This document shows, piece after piece, positions 51,504-59,686 of a DNA stretch of 64,000 nucleotides; the first letter of the stretch is position 1, and each line of letters starts with the position of its first letter. A program made the position numbers and the translations under genes. This DNA is from Streptomyces sp. CB02009. GTDB taxonomy: Bacteria > Actinomycetota > Actinomycetes > Streptomycetales > Streptomycetaceae. The stretch spans positions 186,001 to 250,000 of the forward strand of contig NZ_LIVV01000008.1 of assembly GCF_001905825.1 (NCBI RefSeq). Reading direction: 5' to 3'. The notes under the pieces are model-generated. The model made no database searches. It was not told where the DNA came from and was given only the letters and a program-made list of their open reading frames with translations.

Positions 51504-53159
51504 TCAGCCCACCGCCTTCGCCGCCGCCCGGCCCGCCGCGCGGCCCGAGAAGATGCAGCCGCCGAGGAAGGTGCCTTCCAGGGAGCGGTAGCCGTGGACC
51601 CCGCCGCCGCCGAAGCCGGCCGCCTCGCCCGCCGCGTACAGGCCCTCCAGGGGCTCGCCGCCCTCCGTGAGGACGCGGGAGTCGAGGTCGGTCTCCAGGC
51701 CGCCGAGGGACTTGCGGGTCAGGATGTTGAGGCGGACGGCGATCAGCGGGCCCGCCGCGGGGTCGAGGATGCGGTGCGGGGCCGCCGTGCGGATCAGCTT
51801 GTCGCCGAGGTACTTGCGCGCGCCGCGGATCGCCGTGACCTGGAGGTCCTTGGTGAAGGGGTTGGCGATCTCGCGGTCGCGGGCGGTGATCTCCCGGCGG
51901 AGGGCGTCCTCGTCGATGAGGGGCTCGTCGGTGAGTGCGTTCATGCCCCGCACGAGGGCCGGAAGGTCGTTCTCCACGACGAAGTCTGCGCCCTTGTCCA
52001 TGAACGCCTGGACAGGGCCCGGCACGTCGGCGCGGGCGCGGCCGATGACGTCGCGGACCGACTTGCCGGTCAGGTCGGGGTTCTGCTCGGAGCCGGAGAG
52101 GGCGAACTCCTTGCCGATGATCCGCTTGTCGAGGACGAACCAGGTGTGGTCGTGGCCGGTCCGCATGATGTGTTCGAGGGTGCCGAGGGTGTCGAAGCCG
52201 GGGAAGAGCGGGACGGACAGCCGCTTGCCGGTCGCGTCCAGCCAGAGCGAGGACGGCCCGGGGAGGATGCGGATGCCGTGCCTGGCCCAGATCGGGTTCC
52301 AGTTCTCGATGCCCTCGGTGTAGTGCCACATCCGGTCGCGGTTGATGTGGCTGGCGCCGGCCTTCTCGGCGATGCCGAGCATCAGGCCGTCGACGTGGGC
52401 GGGGACGCCGGAGAGCAGCTTGGCGGGCGGGGTGCCCAGCCGCTCGGGCCACTGGGCGCGGACGAGCTCGTGGTTGCCGCCGATGCCGCCGGAGGTGACG
52501 ATCACCGCCTGGGCGCGCAGTTCGAAGGCGCCGGTGGCCGTGCGGGTGCTGGCGGTGCCGCGCTCGGCCGCGGAGGGTTCCAGGATCTCGCCGGTGACGG
52601 TGTCGACGGCTCCGGCGGTGCGGCCGAGGGCGGTGACCCGGTGGCGGAAGCGGAGCTGGACGAGGCCCCGGGCGACGCCCTCGCGGACCTTCCGCTCGAA
52701 GGGGGCGACGAGGCCGGGGCCCGTACCCCAGGTGATGTGGAAGCGGGGGACGGAGTTGCCGTGGCCGTTGGCGTCGTAGCCGCCGCGCTCGGCCCAGCCG
52801 ACGACGGGGAAGAACCGCACCCCGCGCGCGTGGAGCCAGGAGCGCTTCTCGCCGGCGGCGAAGTCGACGTACGCCTCGGCCCACTTCTTCGGCCAGTGGT
52901 CCTCGGTCCGGTCGAAGCCGGCGGTGCCGTACCAGTCCTGGAGGGCGAGGGCGTGGCTGTCCTTGACGCGCATCCGGCGCTGCTCGGGCGAGTCGACGAG
53001 GAAGAGGCCGCCGAAGGACCAGTGGGCCTGGCCGCCGAGGGACTGTTCGGGCTCCTGGTCGAGGAGGATCACGGTGCGGCCGGCGTCGACCAGCTCGGCG
53101 GTGGCGACGAGGCCGGCGAGGCCCGCCCCGATCACGATCACATCTGCGTCGTAGGACAT
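51504..53159 (-). CDS. FAD-dependent dehydrogenase (3-ketosteroid dehydrogenase / fumarate reductase-like)
   Basis: Flavoprotein of the fumarate reductase/3-ketosteroid-delta1-dehydrogenase group. The 551-residue product has the FAD fold YDADVIVIGAGLAGLVATAELVDAG with LLDQEPEQSLGGQAHWSFGG, a second nucleotide part AQAVIVTSGGIGGNHELV and the C-terminal FAD motif GLYAAGEAAGFGGGGVHGYRSLEGTFLGGCIFSGR. The substrate-binding cap lies between. ATG 53159 is chosen; no clear Shine-Dalgarno. It is divergent from a TetR gene, which is coupled to a hydroxysteroid dehydrogenase gene; that context makes a ketosteroid or similar hydrophobic substrate plausible. Confidence 0.85.
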   Translation of the reverse strand: MSYDADVIVIGAGLAGLVATAELVDAGRTVILLDQEPEQSLGGQAHWSFGGLFLVDSPEQRRMRVKDSHALALQDWYGTAGFDRTEDHWPKKWAEAYVDFAAGEKRSWLHARGVRFFPVVGWAERGGYDANGHGNSVPRFHITWGTGPGLVAPFERKVREGVARGLVQLRFRHRVTALGRTAGAVDTVTGEILEPSAAERGTASTRTATGAFELRAQAVIVTSGGIGGNHELVRAQWPERLGTPPAKLLSGVPAHVDGLMLGIAEKAGASHINRDRMWHYTEGIENWNPIWARHGIRILPGPSSLWLDATGKRLSVPLFPGFDTLGTLEHIMRTGHDHTWFVLDKRIIGKEFALSGSEQNPDLTGKSVRDVIGRARADVPGPVQAFMDKGADFVVENDLPALVRGMNALTDEPLIDEDALRREITARDREIANPFTKDLQVTAIRGARKYLGDKLIRTAAPHRILDPAAGPLIAVRLNILTRKSLGGLETDLDSRVLTEGGEPLEGLYAAGEAAGFGGGGVHGYRSLEGTFLGGCIFSGRAAGRAAAKAVG

Positions 53160-53172
53160 GGACCGCATCTTG

Positions 53173-53188
53173 GATACACGGATGTATC
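53173..53188. promoter_or_regulatory. Palindrome in the FAD-dehydrogenase promoter
   Basis: GATACA-CGGA-TGTATC, perfect 6-bp arms, 14 bases before the FAD-dehydrogenase start. Candidate TetR operator. Confidence 0.55.
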
Positions 53189-53239
53189 GAGTCAACCTTT
53201 TCGCCGTTCCGCCGCGACTCCCACCCCCCTCCCGTTTCC

Positions 53240-53254
53240 TAATGCCGAGCATTA
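53240..53254. promoter_or_regulatory. Palindrome in the TetR promoter
   Basis: TAATGC-CGA-GCATTA, perfect 6-bp arms, ten bases before the TetR start. Candidate autoregulatory operator; its sequence differs from the site at 53173. Confidence 0.6.
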
Positions 53255-53264
53255 ATATGAATGC

Positions 53265-53918
53265 ATGGCGAGGACATCGGGGCCCGAGACCCGGGACAGA
53301 CTGATCCGCGCGGCGGAGGAGCTCTTCGCCGCCCAGGGCGTCCACGGCGCCCAGCTGCGGGACATCGTGAGCCGCGCGGGGCAGGCCAACCCCTCCGCGG
53401 TGCAGTACCACTTCGGCTCGCGCGCCGGGCTGCTCGACGCCGTGATGGCCGGCCGTCAAGCGCGCACCGAAAGCGTGCTCGCCCCGCTGCTCACCGCCGC
53501 CCCCGACGAGACCCACGCCCTGGTCGGCGCCCTCGTCACGGCCGAGGCCAGCGAGCTGCGCACCGACCGGGGCCGCCGCTGCCTGCGGATCTCCGCGCAG
53601 CTCAGCCACGAGAGCGGCGTGCGCGCCCGGACCCCGCACCCCACGCTCGCCGGCACCGGCTACTGGCGTCTGATCGAGCGGATCGCGGACCGGCTCGCCG
53701 CCGACGGCCTGCCCGAGCCCCTGCTCCTCGAGCGCCTCGACCTGGCGCTGACCGTGGTGGGCGCGGCGATGGCGGACCGGGCCCGGCAGTACCTCGACGG
53801 CACCGAACCCCTCACCGGTGAGGGGCTCTTCCTCGCCGACCTCGTCGAGACCACCACCGCCCTGCTGCGTGCCGCACAGCCGGAGCAGGCGCATCTCCCC
53901 CGAAAGGACCCTTCATGA
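53265..53918 (+). CDS. TetR/AcrR-family repressor
   Basis: Ligand-responsive repressor. The 217-residue protein has an N-terminal helix-turn-helix: TRDRLIRAAEELFAAQGVHGAQLRDIVSRAGQANPSAVQYHFGSRAGLLDAV, and a helical ligand domain thereafter. It overlaps the hydroxysteroid dehydrogenase gene by four bases (ATGA), so it controls and is made with that enzyme. It is divergent from the FAD-dehydrogenase gene, and two palindromes lie in the 105 bases between the starts. A steroid or related ligand is inferred. Confidence 0.92.
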   Translation: MARTSGPETRDRLIRAAEELFAAQGVHGAQLRDIVSRAGQANPSAVQYHFGSRAGLLDAVMAGRQARTESVLAPLLTAAPDETHALVGALVTAEASELRTDRGRRCLRISAQLSHESGVRARTPHPTLAGTGYWRLIERIADRLAADGLPEPLLLERLDLALTVVGAAMADRARQYLDGTEPLTGEGLFLADLVETTTALLRAAQPEQAHLPRKDPS

Positions 53919-54679
53919 ACGACCTCACCGGCAGGACCGTCCTCATCACCGGCGGCGCCCGCGGCCTCGGCGCCGAGGCCGCCAAGCAGGCGGTCGCGGC
54001 CGGCGCGAACGTCGTCGTCACCGACGTGCTCGACGAGGAGGGCCGGGCGACCGCCGAGGCACTCGGCGAGCGGGCGCGGTACGTCCACCACGACGTGACC
54101 TCCGAGGAGGAGTGGGCGGCGGCCGTCGCGTACGCCGTGGCGGAGTTCGGCGGGCTGCACGGCCTGGTGAACAACGCGGGCATCTCCACCGGCGCGTTCC
54201 TCGAGACCGAGTCCGTCGAGCACTTCCGCAAGGTCCTCGACATCAACCTGACGGGTGTCTTCATCGGCATGAAGGCCGCGATACCGGCGATGAAGGAGGC
54301 CGGCGGCGGCTCCATCGTCAACATCTCCTCGGCCGCGGGCCTGATGGGCCTCGCCCTGACCGCCGGATACGGTGCCTCCAAGTGGGGTGTGCGCGGGCTG
54401 ACGAAGATCGGCGCGGTGGAACTCGGTACCGCGGGGATCCGCGTCAACTCGGTCCACCCGGGCATGACGTACACCCCGATGACGGCCTCCGTGGGCATCG
54501 AGCGCGGCGAGGGCAAGTACCCGAACACGCCGATGGGCCGGGTCGGCGAGGCCGACGAGATCGCCGGCGCGGTCGTCTTCCTGCTGTCGGACGCCGCCTC
54601 CTACGTGACGGGCGCGGAGCTGGCGGTGGACGGCGGCTGGACCACCGGGCCGACGGTCAAGTACGTGATGGGGCAGTGA
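53915..54679 (+). CDS. 3alpha(or 20beta)-hydroxysteroid dehydrogenase (SDR)
   Basis: NAD(H)-dependent short-chain dehydrogenase that reduces or oxidises steroid hydroxyl/keto groups. The 254-residue protein closely resembles, from memory, the 3alpha,20beta-HSD of Streptomyces hydrogenans/exfoliatus, including the first residues (MNDLTGRTV) and the C-terminus (WTTGPTVKYVMGQ). The cofactor loop is GGARGLG; the catalytic residues fall at Ser139, Tyr152 and Lys156, the same numbering as that enzyme. NNAG and YGASK are in place. It is translationally coupled to the TetR gene. The native substrate in this organism is not shown by the sequence. Confidence 0.9.
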   Translation: MNDLTGRTVLITGGARGLGAEAAKQAVAAGANVVVTDVLDEEGRATAEALGERARYVHHDVTSEEEWAAAVAYAVAEFGGLHGLVNNAGISTGAFLETESVEHFRKVLDINLTGVFIGMKAAIPAMKEAGGGSIVNISSAAGLMGLALTAGYGASKWGVRGLTKIGAVELGTAGIRVNSVHPGMTYTPMTASVGIERGEGKYPNTPMGRVGEADEIAGAVVFLLSDAASYVTGAELAVDGGWTTGPTVKYVMGQ

Positions 54680-54759
54680 GGCGGCAGTGACGGGACGGTG
54701 ATCCCGCCGGTCGCGGCCCGGCGGGCCCGGCGGCCCCCGCGGTTTGCTTGGATGGCGGG

Positions 54760-55293
54760 ATGAGCGCCGCTGAAGAGATTCTCGATGTCGTCGACGAGCA
54801 CGACCGGGTGATCGGGCAGGCCCCGCGCGGTGAGGTGTACGCGCGGGGTCTGATCCATCGCTGCGTCTTCATCCGGGTCCGGGACGCCGAGGGCCGGATC
54901 TTCGTGCACCGCAGGACGCCGACGAAGCTGGTCTTCCCGTCGATGTACGACATGTTCGTCGGCGGGGTCGTCGGCGCGGGCGAGTCCTACGACGAGGCCG
55001 CGCTGCGAGAGGCCGAGGAGGAGCTGGGAGTACGGGGCCTGCCCCGGCCCGAGCCCGTCCTGACCTTCCTGTACGACTCCGCGGGCGTGGCCGGCAAGTG
55101 GTGGTCGGCGGTCTACGAGGTGCGGTGCGACCTGCCGGTGGATCCGCAGGCGGAGGAGGTCGCCTGGCACTCCTTCCTGACGGAGGAGGAGCTGGCGGCG
55201 CGGATCGGCGACTGGGCGTGGGTGCCGGACGGGCTCGCGGCGTACGAGCGGCTCCGGAAGCACGGGGCGGGCGAGGCGCACCCCGCGGGCTGA
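54760..55293 (+). CDS. Nudix hydrolase (IDI-like)
   Basis: Nucleoside-diphosphate-X hydrolase. The 177-residue product has a Nudix box GGVVGAGESYDEAALREAEEELGV that matches Gx5Ex7REUxEExGU in full, and the N-terminal EEILDVVDEHDRVIGQAPRGEVYARGLIHRCVFI, which resembles the isopentenyl-diphosphate isomerase-like Nudix group with unknown substrate. ATG 54760 chosen. It is an isolated gene between the HSD and two DUF202 genes, 80 bases after the former. There is no obvious Shine-Dalgarno. Confidence 0.9.
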   Translation: MSAAEEILDVVDEHDRVIGQAPRGEVYARGLIHRCVFIRVRDAEGRIFVHRRTPTKLVFPSMYDMFVGGVVGAGESYDEAALREAEEELGVRGLPRPEPVLTFLYDSAGVAGKWWSAVYEVRCDLPVDPQAEEVAWHSFLTEEELAARIGDWAWVPDGLAAYERLRKHGAGEAHPAG

Positions 55294-55350
55294 ACCACGC
55301 GCGAGGGCCGGGGCCCGGTGGGCGCGGGACGCCGGGCGGCCGGTGGGCGC

Positions 55351-55389
55351 TGGGCGCCCGGCGGTCATCGGCCCCTGGGCGCCCGGCGG
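55351..55389. repeat. Two copies of a 14-bp GC repeat
   Basis: TGGGCGCCCGGCGG occurs at 55351 and 55376 in the noncoding gap before the DUF202 genes. Confidence 0.7.
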
Positions 55390-55406
55390 GCTGATCACTC
55401 GAACGT

Positions 55407-55412
55407 TAGGGT
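55407..55412 (+). promoter_or_regulatory. -10 hexamer TAGGGT, six bases before the DUF202 gene GTG (leaderless)
   Basis: TAGGGT-GCGCGT-GTG, no Shine-Dalgarno. Confidence 0.5.
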
Positions 55413-55418
55413 GCGCGT

Positions 55419-55814
55419 GTGAGCGATTTCGTACAGAGCCTGCGGCTGTGGTTCGCACCGCAGCGGATCCGGGACGAGGGGGACACCCCGGACTACCGGT
55501 TCTCCCTCGCCAACGAGCGGACGTTCCTGGCCTGGATCCGGACCGCGCTCGCCCTCGTCGGCGGCGGTTTCGCCGTCGACCAGTTCCTGCCGGACCTGCG
55601 CTGGGGCGTCCGGGTCGGGCTCGCGCTCGCGCTGCTCGCCGCCGGCGTGCTGTGCGCGCTGCGGGCGGTGAACCACTGGGTGCGCTGCGAGCGGGCCATG
55701 CGGCGCGGCGAGGATCTGCCGGGGTCCCGCTTCCCGGCGGTGCTGAGTCTGGTCGTGGCCGTGGTGGCGGTCGCGATGGTGGTGGTCGTGCTCTTCGGCT
55801 GGGCGGGGCGGTGA
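55419..55814 (+). CDS. DUF202 (YidH-type) membrane protein
   Basis: Small membrane protein of unknown function. The 131-residue product has the DUF202 element FSLANERTFLAWIRTALALVGGG followed by three membrane helices (about 45-65, 70-88, 107-127) and a basic loop RCERAMRRG. It overlaps the next DUF202 gene by four bases (GTGA), so both are made together, and probably associate. The start GTG has a TAGGGT hexamer six bases upstream and no Shine-Dalgarno. Confidence 0.88.
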   Translation: MSDFVQSLRLWFAPQRIRDEGDTPDYRFSLANERTFLAWIRTALALVGGGFAVDQFLPDLRWGVRVGLALALLAAGVLCALRAVNHWVRCERAMRRGEDLPGSRFPAVLSLVVAVVAVAMVVVVLFGWAGR

Positions 55815-56137
55815 CGGAGGCCGCCTCCGGGACCGACGCGCGTGATCCCGGGCTCCAGCCGGAACGGACCCGGCTCGCGTGGCGGCGGACGACCCTGTCG
55901 TGCACGGTGGTGGCGGTCCTCGCCGTGAAGCTGGCCGTGAGCGACGAGATCACGGCCGTGGGGATCACCGGGCTCGCGCTGTCGGCGCTCGTGTGGATCG
56001 GGTTCCTGGCCGTCGCCCACCGCCGGATCCGCTCCCTGAGCCCGGCCCGGCCGCAGGCCCTCTCCCGCCGGGGCGCGCTGCTCGCGGCCGGCTGCACGGT
56101 CGCGCTCGCCGTCTTCGGGGCGGCGATGATCTGGTGA
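55811..56137 (+). CDS. DUF202 membrane protein (second of pair)
   Basis: A 108-residue companion of the preceding gene. After a short polar N-terminus, LQPERTRLAWRRTTLSCTVVAVLAVKLAV has the DUF202 pattern (ExTxLAWxRT), followed by two more hydrophobic helices (TGLALSALVWIGFLAVA and LLAAGCTVALAVFGAAMIW). Translationally coupled to the first gene. Its function is unknown. It is convergent with the quinone-reductase-like gene 52 bases away; no clear terminator hairpin was seen there. Confidence 0.87.
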   Translation: MTEAASGTDARDPGLQPERTRLAWRRTTLSCTVVAVLAVKLAVSDEITAVGITGLALSALVWIGFLAVAHRRIRSLSPARPQALSRRGALLAAGCTVALAVFGAAMIW

Positions 56138-56188
56138 CTCGCCCGCCCTGGGCCGTCTCCTTCGGTTCCTGCCGGCCGGGCCGGCGGA

Positions 56189-57118
56189 TCAGGGGACGGT
56201 GACGACGACCTTGCCGTTCAGGCCGCCCGCGGCGTTGGCGCGCTGCGCGTCGGCCGCCTGCTCCAGGGGGAACGTCCTGGCCACCCGTACGGAGAGCACG
56301 CCGTCGTCGACCAGGTCCGCGAGGGCCGCGAGGTCGACCGGGTCGGGGCGGACCCAGAAGTAGCGGCCGCCGAGGGCGAGGACCTCGCCGTCGGCGATGG
56401 AGGCGAGCCGGCCGCCGGCCGCGAGCAGTCCGGCGGAGATCCGCAGGAACGGTCCGCCGATGGTGTCGAGGACGGCGTCCACGCCCTGTGGGGCGAGGGT
56501 GCGGACCTGCTCGGCGAAGGTCGCCTCGTCGTAGACGACCGGTTCGGCGCCGAGCTCCGCGACCCGTTCGAGGCCTGCCTCCCGCGCCGCGCCGATGACC
56601 CGGCAGCCGAGGTGGCGGGCGATCTGCACGCCCATGGATCCGACCCCGCCGGCCGCCGCGTGCACGAGGACGGTGTCGCCGGGGCCGACCGCGAGGGGCT
56701 GGTGGAGCGCCTGGTAGGCGGTGAGGCCGACGAGCGGCAGGGCCGCGGACTCCTCGAAGCCGACCGAGCGCGGCTTGCGGGCGAGGGTGCGGACGGGGGC
56801 GGCGACGTACTCCGCGAAGGTGCCCCGGGAGAGGAAGTCCTCCCGGACGTATCCCATGACCTCGTCGCCCTCGGCGAACTCGGTGACGGAGACCCCGGGC
56901 CGGACGACGACACCGGAGACGTCCCAGCCGGGGATCACGGGGAAGACCGCGTCCATCATCCCGTCGAGGTACCCGGCCTGGCACTTCCAGTCGACCGGGT
57001 TGACCGCGGCGGCCCGCACCTTGACCAGCACCGCGTCGGGGCCGATCTTGGGATCGGGCAGCTCGCCGTACTCCAGGACCTCGGGGCCGCCGTACCGGCG
57101 GTAGCTGATCGCCTTCAT
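56189..57118 (-). CDS. Quinone-reductase-like MDR oxidoreductase
   Basis: NADPH-dependent medium-chain dehydrogenase/reductase without zinc. The 309-residue product has MKAISYRRYGGPEVLEYGELPDPKIGPDAVLVKVRAAAVNPVDWK at the N-terminus and the NADPH loop VLVHAAAGGVGSMGVQIARHLGCRVIG, both typical of the QOR/zeta-crystallin branch. The zinc-ligand Cys of alcohol dehydrogenases are absent. GAGG lies eight bases before the ATG. It diverges from a metallo-hydrolase gene with 99 bases between. Likely substrates are quinones or enals. Confidence 0.92.
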   Translation of the reverse strand: MKAISYRRYGGPEVLEYGELPDPKIGPDAVLVKVRAAAVNPVDWKCQAGYLDGMMDAVFPVIPGWDVSGVVVRPGVSVTEFAEGDEVMGYVREDFLSRGTFAEYVAAPVRTLARKPRSVGFEESAALPLVGLTAYQALHQPLAVGPGDTVLVHAAAGGVGSMGVQIARHLGCRVIGAAREAGLERVAELGAEPVVYDEATFAEQVRTLAPQGVDAVLDTIGGPFLRISAGLLAAGGRLASIADGEVLALGGRYFWVRPDPVDLAALADLVDDGVLSVRVARTFPLEQAADAQRANAAGGLNGKVVVTVP

Positions 57119-57217
57119 ACTCCGACCCTCGACGCAGTGCTGTCGGCCCGCAAGCCGGGGAGACTCCTCCCTGTCCGATCAGGCACTCACGCCTCACCAC
57201 CGGGGGAATCCCTGCCC

Positions 57218-58150
57218 ATGTCCGCCACCACCGAGTCCCACGACGCCCGCGCTCCCCATGTGGTCACGCTCGCGCCGAACGTCCACGCCTTCCTCCAGCC
57301 CGACGGCGGCTGGTGCCTGAACAACGCCGGCTTCCTCGGCGACCCGCGCGAGTCGCTGCTCGTCGACACCGCCGCCACGGAACGCCGGGCGCGGCTGCTG
57401 CGGGAGGCGGTCCTCGCGGCGGGTCTTCCGCTGCCGGGGACGATCGTCTCCACCCACCACCACGGCGACCACACCTACGGCAACGGGGTGTTCCTGCCGG
57501 AGGCGCGGATCGTCGGCCACGAGAACTGCCGGAGCGAGCAGCTGGCGGCCGGGCACCAGCTGCATCTGCTGTGGCCCCGAACCGACTTCGGGAAGATCGA
57601 CATCGTCGCGCCGTCCGTCACGTACCGCGAGCGCATGACTCTGTACGTCGGCGGGATCGAGGTACGGGTGATCCACCCGGGGCCCGCGCACACGTCGGGC
57701 GACTCGATCGTGCACCTGCCCGAGCAGGGCGTCGTCTTCACCGGCGACCTGGTCTTCCACGGCGGGACGCCGTTCCTGCCGATGGGTTCGCTGACCGGGT
57801 CGCTGCGGGCGCTCGACCTGCTGCGCTCGCTCGACGCGCCGACGGTGGTCCCGGGGCACGGCCGGGTGACCGACCCCTCGGCGTACGACGCGACCGAGCG
57901 CTATCTGCTCTGGGTGCGGGAGGTCGCGGCGGAGGGGTACGCCAAGGGGGCGACGCCGCTGGAGACGGCACGGCGGGCGGAGCTCGGCGAGTTCGCCGCG
58001 TGGCGGGAGAGCGAGCGCCTGGTGGCCAACCTGCACCGGGCGTACGCGGAGCTGGCGGGCCTGCCGGAGACGTCGCCGCTGGATCCGGTGGCGGTGTTCG
58101 GGGACATGGCGGCGATGAACGGGGGCGTGCCGGTGGCCTGCCACGCGTAG
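57218..58150 (+). CDS. Metallo-beta-lactamase-fold hydrolase
   Basis: Zinc hydrolase of unknown substrate. The 310-residue product contains STHHHGDHTYGNGVFL (HxHxDH), a His in IHPGPAHTSGDSIVHL, FTGDLVFHGG (bridging Asp) and VVPGHGRV, so all metal ligands are present. The C-terminal 90 residues are a helical extension (ATERYLLWVREVAAEGYAKG). It resembles the cyclase/SoxH-like branch of the superfamily. ATG 57218 has GGGGGAA upstream. It is convergent with the enolase-family gene, with 21 bases between and no hairpin. Confidence 0.9.
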   Translation: MSATTESHDARAPHVVTLAPNVHAFLQPDGGWCLNNAGFLGDPRESLLVDTAATERRARLLREAVLAAGLPLPGTIVSTHHHGDHTYGNGVFLPEARIVGHENCRSEQLAAGHQLHLLWPRTDFGKIDIVAPSVTYRERMTLYVGGIEVRVIHPGPAHTSGDSIVHLPEQGVVFTGDLVFHGGTPFLPMGSLTGSLRALDLLRSLDAPTVVPGHGRVTDPSAYDATERYLLWVREVAAEGYAKGATPLETARRAELGEFAAWRESERLVANLHRAYAELAGLPETSPLDPVAVFGDMAAMNGGVPVACHA

Positions 58151-58171
58151 CCCTCGGGCGGGCGGCGGGGA

Positions 58172-59554
58172 CTACCGACGGCGGGGCCGCCACTCCGGGT
58201 TCGCCGCGCGCATCGCCGCCGCGTCGTCGCGGTCCCGGTACCTCCCGTCGTCCTCCCGCCAGCGGCGGTGCAGGGTCGCCAGGGCCTCCCGGTCCAGTTC
58301 GACGCCCAGGCCGGGGGCGTCGGAGACGGCGAGCCGGCCGTCCCGGAAGACGGGGCGGGTGGTGACGACGTCCTCGGTCTGCCACGGGTAGTGGGTGTCG
58401 CAGGCGTGGCGGAGTTCGGGCAGGGTGGCGGCGACCTGGGTCATGGCGGCGAGGCTGATGCCCAGGTGGGTGTTGGAGTGCATGGACAGCCCCACGCCGT
58501 ACGTCCGGCAGAGCGCGGCGAGTTCACGGGTGCGCCCGAGGCCGCCCCAGTAGTGGTGGTCGCAGAGGACGATCCGTACCGCCCCCTTCGCGAAGGCCTC
58601 CGGGACCTCCTCGAAGGTGGTCACGCACATGTTGGTGGCGAGCGGGACCTCGGTGCCCGCGGCGATCTCGGCCATCGCCCCGGTGCCGCTCGCCGGGTCC
58701 TCCAGGTACTCCAGCACGTCCGCCAGTTCGCGTGCGACGGCGAGGGAGGTCTCCACGGACCAGGCGCCGTTGGGGTCGAGGCGGAGCGGACGGCCGGGGA
58801 ACTCCTCGGCGAGGGCGCGGATCGCGGCGATCTCCTGCTCCGGTGCGAACACCCCGCCCTTGAGCTTGAAGGACCGGAAGCCGTACGCGCGGTCGAAGCG
58901 GCGGGCCTGCGCGACGATCCCGGCGGGGTCGAGGGCCGCGCCCCAGTCGTCGACGGGGCCGCCGCCGGGGTGGGTGGCCCAGCGGTAGAAGAGGTAGGCG
59001 CTGTACTCGACCGAGTCGCGGACCTTGCCGCCCAGGAGGGCGTGGACGGGCAGACCGAGGGTCCTGCCGAGGGCGTCGAGGCACGCGGTCTCGAAGGCGG
59101 AGACGACGGAGAGGCGGAGCTTCTCGGCGGTACGGACGCCGCGGAGACCGCCGGCGTCGACACCGGCGTCGATCCCGGCGTCGGTGCCCGTAGCGGAGCC
59201 GGAGCCCGTGGCGGAGTGGGCGCCCGTGCCGGCGTCGGTGCCCGTGCCGGAGCCGGATCCGGTGCCGGAGCCCGCGCTTCGGCCCGGGTTCGCGGCCTCC
59301 TCCGCGAGCGCGAACAAGGCGTTCACATCCGTGACCGATCGCCCCGGCAGCGTCTCGGCCAGCGGGCGGGCCAGGTCCAGGTAGACGCCGTCACCGTACG
59401 TCTCCCCCAGTCCGCTCACCCCGCCCCGGGTGATCACCTCGACCACGAGCCGGGGCGTATACGGCTGGTGAACCCCCTGGACGTTGAGGAGAGGCGGGTC
59501 GGAGATGAGGATCGGGGTCAGCCGGACTTCGTCGACGATCAGCTTCGCATCCAT
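58172..59554 (-). CDS. Glucarate dehydratase-like enolase-superfamily enzyme with simple-sequence insert
   Basis: Probable acid-sugar dehydratase. The 460-residue protein has the catalytic set of the glucarate dehydratase group: SFKLKGG (KxK base), LRLDPNGAW (metal Asp), EDPASG (metal Glu), ATNMCVTTFEEV (metal Asn), LCDHHYWGG (Asp) and MHSNTHLGIS (base His). The N-terminal lid carries an insert at residues 93-135 of Gly, Ser, Thr, Ala and Asp (SGSGTGTDAGTG and similar), absent from relatives I recall and encoded by a GC minisatellite. TAGGGT ends six bases before the ATG, with no Shine-Dalgarno. The lid position of the insert leaves the active site intact. Confidence 0.88.
   Translation of the reverse strand: MDAKLIVDEVRLTPILISDPPLLNVQGVHQPYTPRLVVEVITRGGVSGLGETYGDGVYLDLARPLAETLPGRSVTDVNALFALAEEAANPGRSAGSGTGSGSGTGTDAGTGAHSATGSGSATGTDAGIDAGVDAGGLRGVRTAEKLRLSVVSAFETACLDALGRTLGLPVHALLGGKVRDSVEYSAYLFYRWATHPGGGPVDDWGAALDPAGIVAQARRFDRAYGFRSFKLKGGVFAPEQEIAAIRALAEEFPGRPLRLDPNGAWSVETSLAVARELADVLEYLEDPASGTGAMAEIAAGTEVPLATNMCVTTFEEVPEAFAKGAVRIVLCDHHYWGGLGRTRELAALCRTYGVGLSMHSNTHLGISLAAMTQVAATLPELRHACDTHYPWQTEDVVTTRPVFRDGRLAVSDAPGLGVELDREALATLHRRWREDDGRYRDRDDAAAMRAANPEWRPRRR
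59153..59280 (-). repeat. GC-rich Gly-Thr-Asp-Ala coding repeat inside the dehydratase gene
   Basis: Imperfect copies of GGCACSGACGCCGG and GGCTCCGG encode the low-complexity insert at residues 93-135. It shares unit sequence with the tract in the PAC2 gene. Confidence 0.75.
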
Positions 59555-59560
59555 ATGTGA

Positions 59561-59566
59561 ACCCTA
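59561..59566 (-). promoter_or_regulatory. -10 hexamer TAGGGT, six bases before the dehydratase ATG (leaderless)
   Basis: TAGGGT-TCACAT-ATG, no Shine-Dalgarno. Confidence 0.55.
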
Positions 59567-59630
59567 TTCATGGATGGGATCGGTGACCAGAGGACGGTGC
59601 ACGGTTTCACGACTCCCCCCTGGACGACAT

Positions 59631-59644
59631 ACCGACTGGTCGGT
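59631..59644. promoter_or_regulatory. Palindromic operator candidate, acyl-CoA operon
   Basis: ACCGAC-TG-GTCGGT is perfect; with the preceding AT it reads ATACCGACTGGT, which recurs at 63516-63527 on the other strand before the SDR. Likely site of the TetR protein encoded at 61960. Confidence 0.6.
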
Positions 59645-59686
59645 CATCATGAACGCCGACCGAAGCCGATCCGGAGGTACGCACGA

